A stretch of DNA of 64,000 nucleotides from Devosia sp. Lineage in GTDB: Bacteria > Pseudomonadota > Alphaproteobacteria > Rhizobiales > Devosiaceae. A program made the position numbers and the translations under genes. The notes under the pieces were generated by a model. The model did no database searches, was not told the origin of the DNA, and worked only from the letters and a program-made list of their open reading frames with translations. Shown here one piece after another: positions 36,287-44,493 of this stretch (position 1 is the stretch's first letter; every line of letters starts with the position of its first letter). The stretch is from positions 215,051-279,050 of the forward strand of contig JADJPS010000005.1 in assembly GCA_016713105.1 (NCBI GenBank). Direction: 5' to 3'.

Positions 36287-36925
36287 ATGGAATTCCAGCG
36301 TCGGGGCGTGATGCTCGTCCTCGCCTCGCCCTCCGGGGCCGGCAAATCGTCGATTTCCCGGGCCCTTTTCGAGGATGACCCGAACATCGCGCTCTCGGTT
36401 TCTGTGACCACCCGGCCGCGGCGCACCGACGAGATCGACGGCAAGCACTACCATTTCATCGACGTCGAGACCTTCAGGCGCATGCGCGCCGACGGCGAAC
36501 TGCTGGAGAGTGCCGAGGTGCACGGCAACTTCTATGGTACGCCGCGCTCGCGGGTGGAGGAGCGCCTGGCGGCAGGCCGCGACATCCTGTTCGACATCGA
36601 CTTCCAGGGCACCCTGCAGCTCTACGAGAAGTGCCGGTCGGACATGGTGAGCATCTTCATCTTGCCGCCCTCGATCAAGGAACTGCGCAAACGCCTGGAG
36701 CGTCGCGCCCAGGACAGCGAGGGGACCATCGACACCCGACTGCGCAACGCGCGGCTCGAGATGGACCACTATGACGAGTACGACTACGTGCTGGTCAACG
36801 AGGATCTCGAGGACTCCGCCAGCCGGGTCCGTACAATTCTCGCCGCGGCCCGCCTCGCCCGCTCGCGCTTCCTGCAATTGGACAAGTTCGTCAAAGACTT
36901 GCAGGACCAGATCGACTCACACTAG
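36287..36925 (+). CDS. gmk: Guanylate kinase
   Basis: Guanylate kinase phosphorylates GMP to GDP. The 212-residue protein has the P-loop SPSGAGKSS, the GMP-binding SVSVTTRPRRTDEIDGKHYHFI, and the lid-region RLERRAQDS. The ATG is two bases after the yicC-family stop. A GTG at 36281 overlapping that stop is less likely. It ends this plus-strand run. Confidence 0.96.
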   Translation: MEFQRRGVMLVLASPSGAGKSSISRALFEDDPNIALSVSVTTRPRRTDEIDGKHYHFIDVETFRRMRADGELLESAEVHGNFYGTPRSRVEERLAAGRDILFDIDFQGTLQLYEKCRSDMVSIFILPPSIKELRKRLERRAQDSEGTIDTRLRNARLEMDHYDEYDYVLVNEDLEDSASRVRTILAAARLARSRFLQLDKFVKDLQDQIDSH

Positions 36926-36951
36926 CAGTGTGGCGTCAGTGACGAGCGGAT

Positions 36952-37046
36952 GTTCTGATCGTTCAGAACGTCAGCATTGTTAAGCTATTTGATTAGGGTT
37001 AGCTGCGTCTTGCTGTGGATAACGCCAGCAAGTTGTGAATGTTCAC
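36952..37046. promoter_or_regulatory. Intergenic region with a DnaA box and two inverted repeats
   Basis: This AT-richer 181-bp gap holds GTTCTGA-TCGT-TCAGAAC (36952-36969, perfect 7-bp arms), a consensus DnaA box TGTGGATAA (37014-37022) and GTGAA-TG-TTCAC (37035-37046). It is upstream of the 97-residue gene. It is probably a regulatory region. One DnaA box is too few for an origin. Confidence 0.5.
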
Positions 37047-37106
37047 GCCGCGACCATTTCGCAGAGCCCGGAATCAGGCCGAGCCTCAGTCTGCGGGGGA
37101 CAAGAC

Positions 37107-37400
37107 ATGCCATTCGAAATCAGGGCATGCAGCATCGACAACATGCACCGGCATCCGGTCCTTCCCGGGCGGACGCTGGCGCAGGTCAAGGTGATGCTGC
37201 GGGAGATCAGGTCGAAGGAAACTTATGACCACGACCTGACGCTGAAGGTGTGGGCCGACACCGACGATCGGATGTCGCCGTCCGACGTCAAGACGGCACT
37301 GCTGGCCAGGGCGGCCGCGATCCTCAAGCGCACGGTGAGCGTGGCCGAAATCCAGATGAACGGCGACGGCAGCTATACCAGGCTGACGCCGAGCGGCTAG
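37107..37400 (+). CDS. Hypothetical protein, 97 residues
   Basis: I do not recognise this small soluble protein. It starts MPFEIRACSIDNMHRHPVLPGRT and contains a long helical stretch (SPSDVKTALLARAAAILKRTV). There is no signal peptide or membrane helix. A strong GGGGGA before the ATG and codon use like the neighbours support it as real. The upstream gap carries a DnaA box and inverted repeats, so expression may be specially regulated. It converges on the 85-residue membrane gene. Confidence 0.6.
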   Translation: MPFEIRACSIDNMHRHPVLPGRTLAQVKVMLREIRSKETYDHDLTLKVWADTDDRMSPSDVKTALLARAAAILKRTVSVAEIQMNGDGSYTRLTPSG

Positions 37401-37422
37401 CTTGCCGAAGGTGACCTGATAA

Positions 37423-37680
37423 TCAGCGCCGACCGACGAGCATGACGAAGCGGGCAATGGCGCCGGCCACGAAGCCGAACAGCATCAGGCCGCCGAGGAA
37501 CGGGCCGATGAAGCCGAGCACGCTGCCTGGCTTGGCCAGATCCACCGTGAGCCAGGCAAAGAACGCCATCGCCGACGCAAGCACGACAAGGAAGCCGCGC
37601 CAGCGTGTCGCCGCCAGCGGCACTGCCAGCGGCACGAGGAAGGCGAGGGCGGAGCCGAGGATGGCAACGAGTGCGCCCAT
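37423..37680 (-). CDS. Small membrane protein, unknown function
   Basis: The 85 residues are almost wholly hydrophobic, with three predicted membrane helices (MGALVAILGSALAFLVPLAVPL, GFLVVLASAMAFFAWL, FIGPFLGGLMLFGFVAGAIARFVM). No family is recognised. The ATG overlaps the rsmA stop (TGATG), so it is translationally coupled and ends the lpt-pdxA-rsmA block. Confidence 0.65.
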   Translation of the reverse strand: MGALVAILGSALAFLVPLAVPLAATRWRGFLVVLASAMAFFAWLTVDLAKPGSVLGFIGPFLGGLMLFGFVAGAIARFVMLVGRR

Positions 37681-38510
37681 CACTGTCGTGCCCTGGCCAG
37701 GGCGAGGAACGTCTCCACCGCCAGCGTCTCGGCCCGCTCGTCACCCCTGAGACCGGCAGCCGCAAGCAGCGGCTCGATCGGCATGCCCAGCGACTTGAGA
37801 CTCTGGCGCACCATCTTGCGGCGCTGCCCGAAGGCGGCGCGAGTGACCGCCTCGAGGTCCCGTACCGCCACTCCGTCGGAGGTCGCCCGGGGCCTGAGGT
37901 GCACGACACTGGAAGTGACCTTCGGTGGCGGCGTGAAGGCCTCCCGCCCGACATTGAACGCGATGCGTGCTTCGGTGCGCCAACCGCAGAGCACACCCAG
38001 CCGCCCATAGGCCTCATCGCCGGGCCTCGCGACGATGCGTTCGGCGACCTCGCGCTGGAACATCAATGTCAGGCTCTCGAAAAACGGCGGCCAAGGCTCA
38101 CTTGTCAGCCAGCGGGTCAGCAGTTCAGTTCCGATATTGTATGGCAGGTTGGAGACGATCTTCACCGGTCCCTCGGCCAGGGCCCGATAGTCGATGGCCA
38201 GCGCGTCCCCGGCGATGACCTCCAATCGCCCGGGATAGGCGGCGGCGATCTCGGCGAGGGCAGGGAGCGCCCGCTCATCCCGTTCGATGGCGATGACCCT
38301 GCCGGCCCCCTCTGCCAGCAGTGCTCGGGTCAACCCGCCCGGACCGGGGCCGACCTCGATCACCGTCGCGCCGACGAGCGGCGCAGCAACCCGCGCCACG
38401 CGGGCGGTGAGGTTGAGATCGAGCAGGAAGTTCTGCCCGAGTTCCTTTCTCGCGCGAAGGTCGTGGCGCGCGATGACGTCGCGCAGCGGCGGTAGAGTGT
38501 CGATCTGCAT
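37680..38510 (-). CDS. rsmA: 16S rRNA (adenine1518/1519-N6)-dimethyltransferase
   Basis: RsmA (KsgA) dimethylates two adenines near the 3' end of 16S rRNA late in 30S assembly. The 276-residue protein shows ELGQNFLLDLN, the SAM motif EVGPGPGGLTRALL, and the catalytic NLPYNIGTELL. Length is normal. The gap to the pdxA gene upstream holds the opposite-strand DUF305 gene, so rsmA may have its own promoter here. Confidence 0.95.
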   Translation of the reverse strand: MQIDTLPPLRDVIARHDLRARKELGQNFLLDLNLTARVARVAAPLVGATVIEVGPGPGGLTRALLAEGAGRVIAIERDERALPALAEIAAAYPGRLEVIAGDALAIDYRALAEGPVKIVSNLPYNIGTELLTRWLTSEPWPPFFESLTLMFQREVAERIVARPGDEAYGRLGVLCGWRTEARIAFNVGREAFTPPPKVTSSVVHLRPRATSDGVAVRDLEAVTRAAFGQRRKMVRQSLKSLGMPIEPLLAAAGLRGDERAETLAVETFLALARARQ

Positions 38511-38631
38511 GGCAAGCGAATAGCGGATTTGTCAGTCGCGGCAAATGGGCGCTTGACCTTACAACGATGGGAAGGTGCAGAAGTCACGCTGCGCCGTGAC
38601 GTTCCGGCGCAATCGACGAAAGGACAGTTGC

Positions 38632-39056
38632 ATGAAGCGAACCCCACTCACCCTCGTGGCCTTCGCGCTGAGCTTCAGCGCATTCGTTCTCCTACAGTGG
38701 CCCAGCAGGCCGTCGACCTGCCGGAGATCTGCCTTGCCGACGACCCCCATGCGGGTCTTGCGATGGGCGACGACGACATGGGCATGGTGATGGGCGGTGA
38801 TGCAGCCCATGTCGACCTTATGGACGGCATGACCGCCATGAACCGCGACATGATGGCCGGCGGCACCGCCGCCGACATCGACGTCGCGTTCGTCTGTTCG
38901 ATGATCCCGCATCATCGAGGTGCCATCGACATGGCCAGGGCAGAACTCGCCCATGGCGACGACCCCTGGGCGCGTACCCTTGCCGAAGCGATCATCGTCG
39001 CTCAGGAGAAGGAAATCGCCGAAATGCTGGCGTGGCTGGCCGAGCAGGAAAGGTAG
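38632..39056 (+). pseudogene. Exported DUF305-like Met/His-rich protein, frameshifted after the signal peptide
   Basis: AAAGGAC precedes an ATG that opens a clean signal peptide (MKRTPLTLVAFALSFSAF). The likely mature protein, SPTVAQQAVDLPEICLADD to CSMIPHHRGAIDMARAEL and the end, lies in another frame. One missing base at about 38684-38692 would join them into about 141 residues with cleavage after TVA. The mature part has the DUF305 motif MIPHHRGAI and a Met/Asp-rich stretch (MGDDDMGMVMGG, MDGMTAMNRDMM). DUF305 proteins are periplasmic and often occur with copper or other metal genes. It is antisense-oriented between pdxA and rsmA. It could be a sequencing error. Confidence 0.7.
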
Positions 39057-39059
39057 CGG

Positions 39060-40088
39060 CTATCGCGCGGTGGGTGGCATCTCGCCGCGCGTCAGCCGAT
39101 CAGTCATGCGGATGGCGGCGATGAAGCTCTTCGGCGAGGCCTTGCCGGTACCGGCGAGATCGAACGCGGTGCCGTGGTCGGGCGAGGTGCGCACGAAGGG
39201 CAGCCCGAGGGTGACATTGACCGCCTCCTCGAAGGCCACGGTCTTGATCGGGATCAGCGCCTGGTCGTGGTACATGGCGACGACGCCGTCGTACTTCCGC
39301 CAGTGCGGAAGGTAGAACAGTGTGTCGGCAGGAATCGGCCCATCGGCCTCGATCCCCTCGAAGCGAAGCTGCGACACCGTCGGGGCGATGATCGCCTCGT
39401 CCTCCCTGCCGATCGCCCCCCCTTCGCCGGCGTGGGGATTGAGTCCCGCCAGCGCGATGCGCGGCGTCTCGATGCCGAACCGCGTCCTGAGGCTCTGCGC
39501 CAGGATGCGCCCGGTCTCGACCAGCAGGTCCCTGGTGAGCAGACCCGGTACCGCACTGATCGGAACATGGATGGTCGCCGGCACCACCCTGAGATCACCA
39601 TGCGCCAGCATCATGACCGGTGTCGGGGTAGCACCGTTCTTGGTGCACAAGGCGGCCAGGTATTCGGTGTGACCGGGGTAGCGAAAGCCTGCGACATACA
39701 GCGACTGCTTGTGGATCGGCGCGGTGACGAGCCCACGGCACGCGCCGGTGAGGGTTGCATTGACCGCCTGTGCGATCGCCTCGATCACCAGCTTCCCGGA
39801 GAGCGGGGACGGATCGCCCGGCTTGTCGGGTACCAGCCCCTCGAGGTGGAACACCGGCAGGGCGGTCTCGAAGGTGTTGGCAGCAGTGTCCGGCGTGCTT
39901 GCCGCGAGCTCGACCGCCAGCCCGAGGCGCTGTGCCCGGCTCTGCAGGAACCCCAGGTGCCCGAACACGAGGAAGGGAGGCAGGTCGAGTTCTTCGCGTG
40001 CCGCGAACATCTGCAGGATCAGGTCCGGTCCGATCCCGGCAGGCTCGCCCATGCTGATCGCCAGCGGCAGGGCATTGGTCTCGGCCAT
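39060..40088 (-). CDS. pdxA: 4-hydroxythreonine-4-phosphate dehydrogenase
   Basis: PdxA acts in vitamin B6 synthesis, oxidising 4-phosphohydroxy-threonine. The 342-residue protein has the family features ISMGEPAGIGPDLIL, TAPIHKQSLYVAGFRYPGHTEY with metal-binding His, and VAMYHDQALIPIK. ATG 40088 is used, as the eight extra residues from 40112 are not family-like. Its place between the surA-like gene and rsmA is conserved. Confidence 0.95.
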   Translation of the reverse strand: MAETNALPLAISMGEPAGIGPDLILQMFAAREELDLPPFLVFGHLGFLQSRAQRLGLAVELAASTPDTAANTFETALPVFHLEGLVPDKPGDPSPLSGKLVIEAIAQAVNATLTGACRGLVTAPIHKQSLYVAGFRYPGHTEYLAALCTKNGATPTPVMMLAHGDLRVVPATIHVPISAVPGLLTRDLLVETGRILAQSLRTRFGIETPRIALAGLNPHAGEGGAIGREDEAIIAPTVSQLRFEGIEADGPIPADTLFYLPHWRKYDGVVAMYHDQALIPIKTVAFEEAVNVTLGLPFVRTSPDHGTAFDLAGTGKASPKSFIAAIRMTDRLTRGEMPPTAR

Positions 40089-40170
40089 AAGGGTCTCCCT
40101 CACCCAATGCAAACGCCTGGCATCCTAAGCCCGGCGCGTGAACGGGGAGTAACGAGCGGTGATCTTGTCG

Positions 40171-41058
40171 CTAGTTGTAGACGATCTTGGCCTTGGAGCG
40201 CAGTTCGACCAGGTACTTGTCGCTCTCGGTCTTCATCGCCTCGTTGCCCTGCTGGCTGCGCAGCTTGTTCTTGACGAAGGTGGTGTCGCGCGCAGCGGTC
40301 TTTGAGCAGACGGCCAGCATCGATACGCCGGTTTCGGTGACGCGCGGCTTGGTGATACTGCCGACATTGAGAGCGGCCAGTTCCTTGGCCAGGGCTTCGG
40401 GCAACTGGGTGGCGTGCCGGCGACCCATCTCGCGCACCGCGGCGTCGGTGTAGGACAGCGACAACTGTACCGCTGCATCACACCCGGTGAAGCTCTTGCG
40501 ATACTGGTTGGCCTGCGCCGTGCGGCTGGCGGCCGATCCCTTCCCGGTGGTGATGAACAGCACCTCCTTGAGAATGTAATCATAGCTCAAGTCGGAATCG
40601 AGCACCGCGGCCGCCTGCTGGTCAAGCTCGAGGTCCGAAAGCTGGACGCGGCCGCGGATCGCCACCTCGCCAATCTTCTGCCAGGCGAGTGCGGCCCTGA
40701 GACGCGATTTCATGGTGGCGTCGCTCACTCCATTGGCGCGTAGCAGTTCGTTGAGCTTGCTGGTGCTCATCTTGACGTTGCGCGCCACCTGCTGGAAGGC
40801 ATCGTCCACCTGTTGGTCGGTGATCTGGATGCCGAGGCGCGCCGCCTCCTGCAGCTGCAGTTGCTCGTCGATCAGGCTGCTGACCGCCGCCTTTGTCGTG
40901 CCGCCGCCCTCCAGTTTCATCAACTGGACGCGCTGCGATACGTCGAGGTCGCTGATCGCCACGCCATTGACGGTGACCGTCGTCGCCGCCAGGGCAGGGG
41001 CGAGGGAGCCGAGGAGCAGTGCGCTGCCGAGAAGCGTCGCGGCGATAAGGCGGTTCAT
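40171..41058 (-). CDS. SurA-like periplasmic chaperone with degenerate parvulin domain
   Basis: A 24-residue signal peptide (MNRLIAATLLGSALLLGSLAPALA) is followed by a SurA N-terminal helical domain (VNGVAISDLDVSQRVQLMKLEG, LIDEQLQLQEAARLGIQITDQQVDDAF). The second half aligns with a parvulin domain (LSYDYILKEVLFI to SMLAVCSKTAA), but most catalytic residues are absent. It likely chaperones outer-membrane proteins such as LptD, its upstream neighbour. The 85-bp gap after lptD is open. Total length is 295, shorter than the two-parvulin E. coli form. Confidence 0.82.
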   Translation of the reverse strand: MNRLIAATLLGSALLLGSLAPALAATTVTVNGVAISDLDVSQRVQLMKLEGGGTTKAAVSSLIDEQLQLQEAARLGIQITDQQVDDAFQQVARNVKMSTSKLNELLRANGVSDATMKSRLRAALAWQKIGEVAIRGRVQLSDLELDQQAAAVLDSDLSYDYILKEVLFITTGKGSAASRTAQANQYRKSFTGCDAAVQLSLSYTDAAVREMGRRHATQLPEALAKELAALNVGSITKPRVTETGVSMLAVCSKTAARDTTFVKNKLRSQQGNEAMKTESDKYLVELRSKAKIVYN

Positions 41059-41143
41059 TGTCGTCACCATCAGGTTCGGGAGACCGCCGGCCAGCCGGCG
41101 CACCAACCTCATTGTTGGAAGATTGCGGCCAAAATCGGATTCC

Positions 41144-43441
41144 TCAGAAGCCGATCTCGGTGCCGGGACCCTTGAGCTTGAAGGTCGCGCCGAAGGCAAG
41201 GCTGTCCGGATTGGCATGCGTCGCGCCCGTGGCGGTGGCAAAGCCGCCAACGAGGAAGTAGCCGTCGTCGTACAGCAATTGTCCGGTCGCCTCGAGCCAT
41301 TCACTGGCGGCAATGTCCCATGAAACGCTGCCGTTGACCCGCCAGTAGTCGATCGGCAGCGGCGCGCCCGCCCGCACCGTAACTTCGTGCTGGTCGGCGA
41401 CTACCCCGGTCGCTGTGTCTGCTGCAAGAAAGACGTAGTCACCGCCGACGGAATAGCCGTCACGTGCGAAGTCGGCGCCAATGCCAGCGCGGGGCACGCG
41501 GCCTGCGTTGGGATCGTACTGCAGCTTGGCCCCAAGCGTGGCGCCGGCGAAGGGCGAGCCCCGAGCGCCCAGAACCACGTAGGAGGCGTCGGCCCCCAGT
41601 CCGCTGCTGATGCCGGTATTGACCTCGTCCGCCTCGCTCATGCCGTTCACCCCGGCCAGATGAAAGGACTGGCCAGCGATCAGCTCCAGCCAGCTGCCTG
41701 CAGAGAAGTTGGCGAGGTATCGCGCACCCAGGTTTGCCCTGAGCCCAGTCTCCTGCCGGTCAGTGCCGGTAAAGCGGTTGTAGGCGAACAGGTTGGTGTC
41801 ACTCAGCACAAAGCTGTGGGCGTTGTCGTTGGTGATACCGGGACGGCTTTCGTCGCTGCCGCGATAGACCAGTTGGGCGATGGGTTCGAACAGATGGGTA
41901 TCGGAGCCCGCGACCGAGATCATCGGCCAGCGCACGTCGATCGCCGCGAGGGGCGTTGCCGTGAACAGCAGCTCGTCCGTCGGCTCGCCAAACGTTGCCA
42001 TGACGCCGTCGTCGTAGCTGGCAACGTCGACCCTGAGCCCGACGAACGGCGTAAACACGACTCCGCCGGGGCCAATATACGGGTTCTGCCAGCTGGCTTC
42101 GCCGGTAGCGTGCACCTTGTCGCCCTCGTAGCCGAAGACATAGGGCACAGCCCCATAGGTAGCAGCGGAATCCGCATCGCGGGCGATCCCGAGCAGGTCG
42201 CCCGACAGGTGCACCTGGCCGTTCTCGCCCAGATCGAAATAGCAATCGCCGCGCGCATTGGGCAGTGCAAGCGCCTGCTGATCCTGGTTGGCGGACGTAA
42301 TGGTGTCGCCCAGCAGCAGGAACTCCTGCATCCGGATATCGGCGTAGTAGTCGTCACTGAGATGCGTTGCGAAGAGCTCGTTGACGACTTTTCCCGACTT
42401 GTCGAAGTCGTAGTCGCCGAGGTAGGCGGCATCGGTGAAGCTCGTGTGGCTCCAGCCGGCCGACCAGTCCGCCGCCAGCCGGAAGTGGCCGGAGGTCTGG
42501 ATCGCGCCGCGCCAGTCGCGATCGCCGACAGTGCCGGCGAAGGCGCCGGGGTCGAGCTGGTACAGGCCCGACGCCTCCACGGTGAAGCCGCCATTGTCGA
42601 AGCGCTGCTGCCACTCGGCGGCCATCAGAAAGCCCTGCCGCGTCATGAGTTGCGGCGCGACCATGAGGTCGGTGTCCTTGCCCAGCGCCATGAAATACGG
42701 CACCCGCAGGCGACCACCGAGTTCGGCCTTGTAGTCGACGCTGGGCAGCAGGAAGCCGTTTGAGCGCGGGATCGTGGGATCCGGCATCCAGAACCAGGGT
42801 AACCAGGCGACCGGCAGGCCCAGGATTTCGAGGCTGGGCTGCTCGAAGTAGATGAGCTTGGTCGAATCATCCTGCACGAGTCTGGCCGCCTTGACCTTCC
42901 AGCCGATCCGGTTGCCCTTGCCGTCGATGCACTCGCCGCAGGGCGAGTAGCTGGCATCGAGCAGCGTGGTCTTGAGTTCCTCGGAGAATCGGGCATCGCG
43001 CGCCGTGACCTGCGATCCGTCGCTGGTGGTCAGCGTCAGCGAGCGGATGAAGGCCTCCTTCATGCCGTCCGATACCTCAATGCTGTCGGCGCGGTAGTGC
43101 GTGCCATTAGCATCTGTGATCTCGACATTGCCTGAGCAGATCAACGCCCCGGCACCCTGTTCGTAGCGCAACTGGTCGCAGGCGATCGTGTAGCCCGAAT
43201 AGCGCATGACCACGCGCCCTTCGGCGCTGATGATGTCGCTGCGCGCATCGTAGCCCAGGGTATTGGCCTCCACTTCGGCCGCGGCCCCTGGCTCGGGCAA
43301 TTGCGCAAAGAAGTCGTCGGGAAGAAACTGCGCTAGCGCCGGGGTAACGGCAAGAACTGCCGCACCGCAGGCAAGTGCCATCGCTACGCCGAGTCGACGC
43401 GGACGCTGCCCACCTCTCTGGTCGCGGCCCAGCCTGGTCAC
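41144..43441 (-). CDS. lptD: LPS-assembly outer-membrane protein LptD
   Basis: LptD inserts lipopolysaccharide into the outer leaflet. The 765-residue protein has an N-terminal export signal ending in TPALAQ, an OstA/LptA-like jellyroll (ANTLGYDARSDIISAEGRVVMRYSGYTIACDQL), and a long C-terminal beta-barrel ending in a final Phe (GTEIGF), as outer-membrane proteins do. WLPWFWMPDPTIPRSNGFLLP is a typical LptD stretch. The GTG start overlaps the lptG stop by four bases. Confidence 0.93.
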   Translation of the reverse strand: MTRLGRDQRGGQRPRRLGVAMALACGAAVLAVTPALAQFLPDDFFAQLPEPGAAAEVEANTLGYDARSDIISAEGRVVMRYSGYTIACDQLRYEQGAGALICSGNVEITDANGTHYRADSIEVSDGMKEAFIRSLTLTTSDGSQVTARDARFSEELKTTLLDASYSPCGECIDGKGNRIGWKVKAARLVQDDSTKLIYFEQPSLEILGLPVAWLPWFWMPDPTIPRSNGFLLPSVDYKAELGGRLRVPYFMALGKDTDLMVAPQLMTRQGFLMAAEWQQRFDNGGFTVEASGLYQLDPGAFAGTVGDRDWRGAIQTSGHFRLAADWSAGWSHTSFTDAAYLGDYDFDKSGKVVNELFATHLSDDYYADIRMQEFLLLGDTITSANQDQQALALPNARGDCYFDLGENGQVHLSGDLLGIARDADSAATYGAVPYVFGYEGDKVHATGEASWQNPYIGPGGVVFTPFVGLRVDVASYDDGVMATFGEPTDELLFTATPLAAIDVRWPMISVAGSDTHLFEPIAQLVYRGSDESRPGITNDNAHSFVLSDTNLFAYNRFTGTDRQETGLRANLGARYLANFSAGSWLELIAGQSFHLAGVNGMSEADEVNTGISSGLGADASYVVLGARGSPFAGATLGAKLQYDPNAGRVPRAGIGADFARDGYSVGGDYVFLAADTATGVVADQHEVTVRAGAPLPIDYWRVNGSVSWDIAASEWLEATGQLLYDDGYFLVGGFATATGATHANPDSLAFGATFKLKGPGTEIGF

Positions 43442-44493
43442 GTCCGTCCGTCTTCCTTGTTCAAGAGCACCGTCGCTCCCGCCACGATGGCTACCACAGC
43501 CGGGCCGACGACCGCTACCACCGGCTGGATCACTCCGGCCTCTCCGGCGCGAGCCGTCATCGCAGTCACCACGAAAACCAAAAAGCCCAACACGATACCA
43601 TTGAGCACCGTTGCACCATATTTATTCGTCCTTCGATAACCAGCGGTGAAGGCGAACGCAACGAACAGCGAGCCCGCCAGCGTCAATGGCAGGGCGGCCA
43701 AGGTGGCAAAATGCGTCCACGTACGCGCCCTGACTTCCGGATCGTTGAGCCGCGATCCCAGGCTTGCCGCCAGTTCGAACACCGTGAGGTCCCGAACCGA
43801 GGATAGGCGTGCGCGCAGATCCCCGCCCGATCTTGCGGTTGGCAGCCGAAAATCGGTTAACGTTTCGGGAACCCTGCTGGCGGAGAATCGTGTCGCGGTC
43901 GGCAGGAGCCACTCGCCGTCCACAAGTTCTGCGGTCTCTGCCTCTATCCGTTGCCTGGGTGCCTCGAGCATGAAGACGCTTACCGTTCCGAGGGCCTCGC
44001 CCGAAGGATGCACGTAGCCGGCCTCCATCATGTAGTGAATGCCAGCCACCTGCTCCTCTATCCAGAACGAACCGGCGCGGGTCGCCTCGCCGCCTCCGCC
44101 TGTAGTGGCGCGGTCGATGCCGACCAAGGCCGCGTGACCAACCAGGGTGACGAGCAGAGCGGCGAGGATAGTGGCCGCAACCGGCGCCTGCATCAGCCGC
44201 CAGACCGACATGCCGGAGGCCTTGATGACGGTCATTTCGCGGCTCGACTGCAGACTGACCAGCCCTGTGACGGCCCCGATCAGAACGCTGAGCGGCAAGG
44301 TATCGATGATGGTTCGCGCGGCGGCCACTGCTACGGCGAGCACCGCCAGTTGAGGGCCTCCGAGCCGCGACAGCGTAGTGAAGCGCGAGGTCGAGAACGC
44401 CTCGACGAGAACCACGATGCCAAACAGCACCGCGATGGTGAGGCCGATCGAGCCGGCGAGTCGTCTCACGATGACCCAGTCAATGCGGTTCAT
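43438..44493 (-). CDS. lptG: LPS export permease LptG
   Basis: LptG and LptF form the membrane part of the LptB2FG transporter that pulls LPS from the inner membrane. The 351-residue protein shows the YjgP/YjgQ pattern: about three helices at each end (GLTIAVLFGIVVLVEAFST; VTAMTARAGEAGVIQPVVAVV) with a periplasmic beta-jellyroll between. It overlaps lptF by 14 bp and lptD by 4 bp. Confidence 0.93.
   Translation of the reverse strand: MNRIDWVIVRRLAGSIGLTIAVLFGIVVLVEAFSTSRFTTLSRLGGPQLAVLAVAVAAARTIIDTLPLSVLIGAVTGLVSLQSSREMTVIKASGMSVWRLMQAPVAATILAALLVTLVGHAALVGIDRATTGGGGEATRAGSFWIEEQVAGIHYMMEAGYVHPSGEALGTVSVFMLEAPRQRIEAETAELVDGEWLLPTATRFSASRVPETLTDFRLPTARSGGDLRARLSSVRDLTVFELAASLGSRLNDPEVRARTWTHFATLAALPLTLAGSLFVAFAFTAGYRRTNKYGATVLNGIVLGFLVFVVTAMTARAGEAGVIQPVVAVVGPAVVAIVAGATVLLNKEDGRT

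Noticed and set aside
36952..36969. GTTCTGATCGTTCAGAAC as a LexA (SOS) box
   Set aside because: The alphaproteobacterial LexA site is GTTC-N7-GTTC; here the two GTTC copies are five bases apart, and no DNA-damage gene follows.
36925..37107. Replication origin because of the DnaA box
   Set aside because: Only one box is present, without an AT-rich unwinding region or the usual origin genes (hemE, parA, dnaA).
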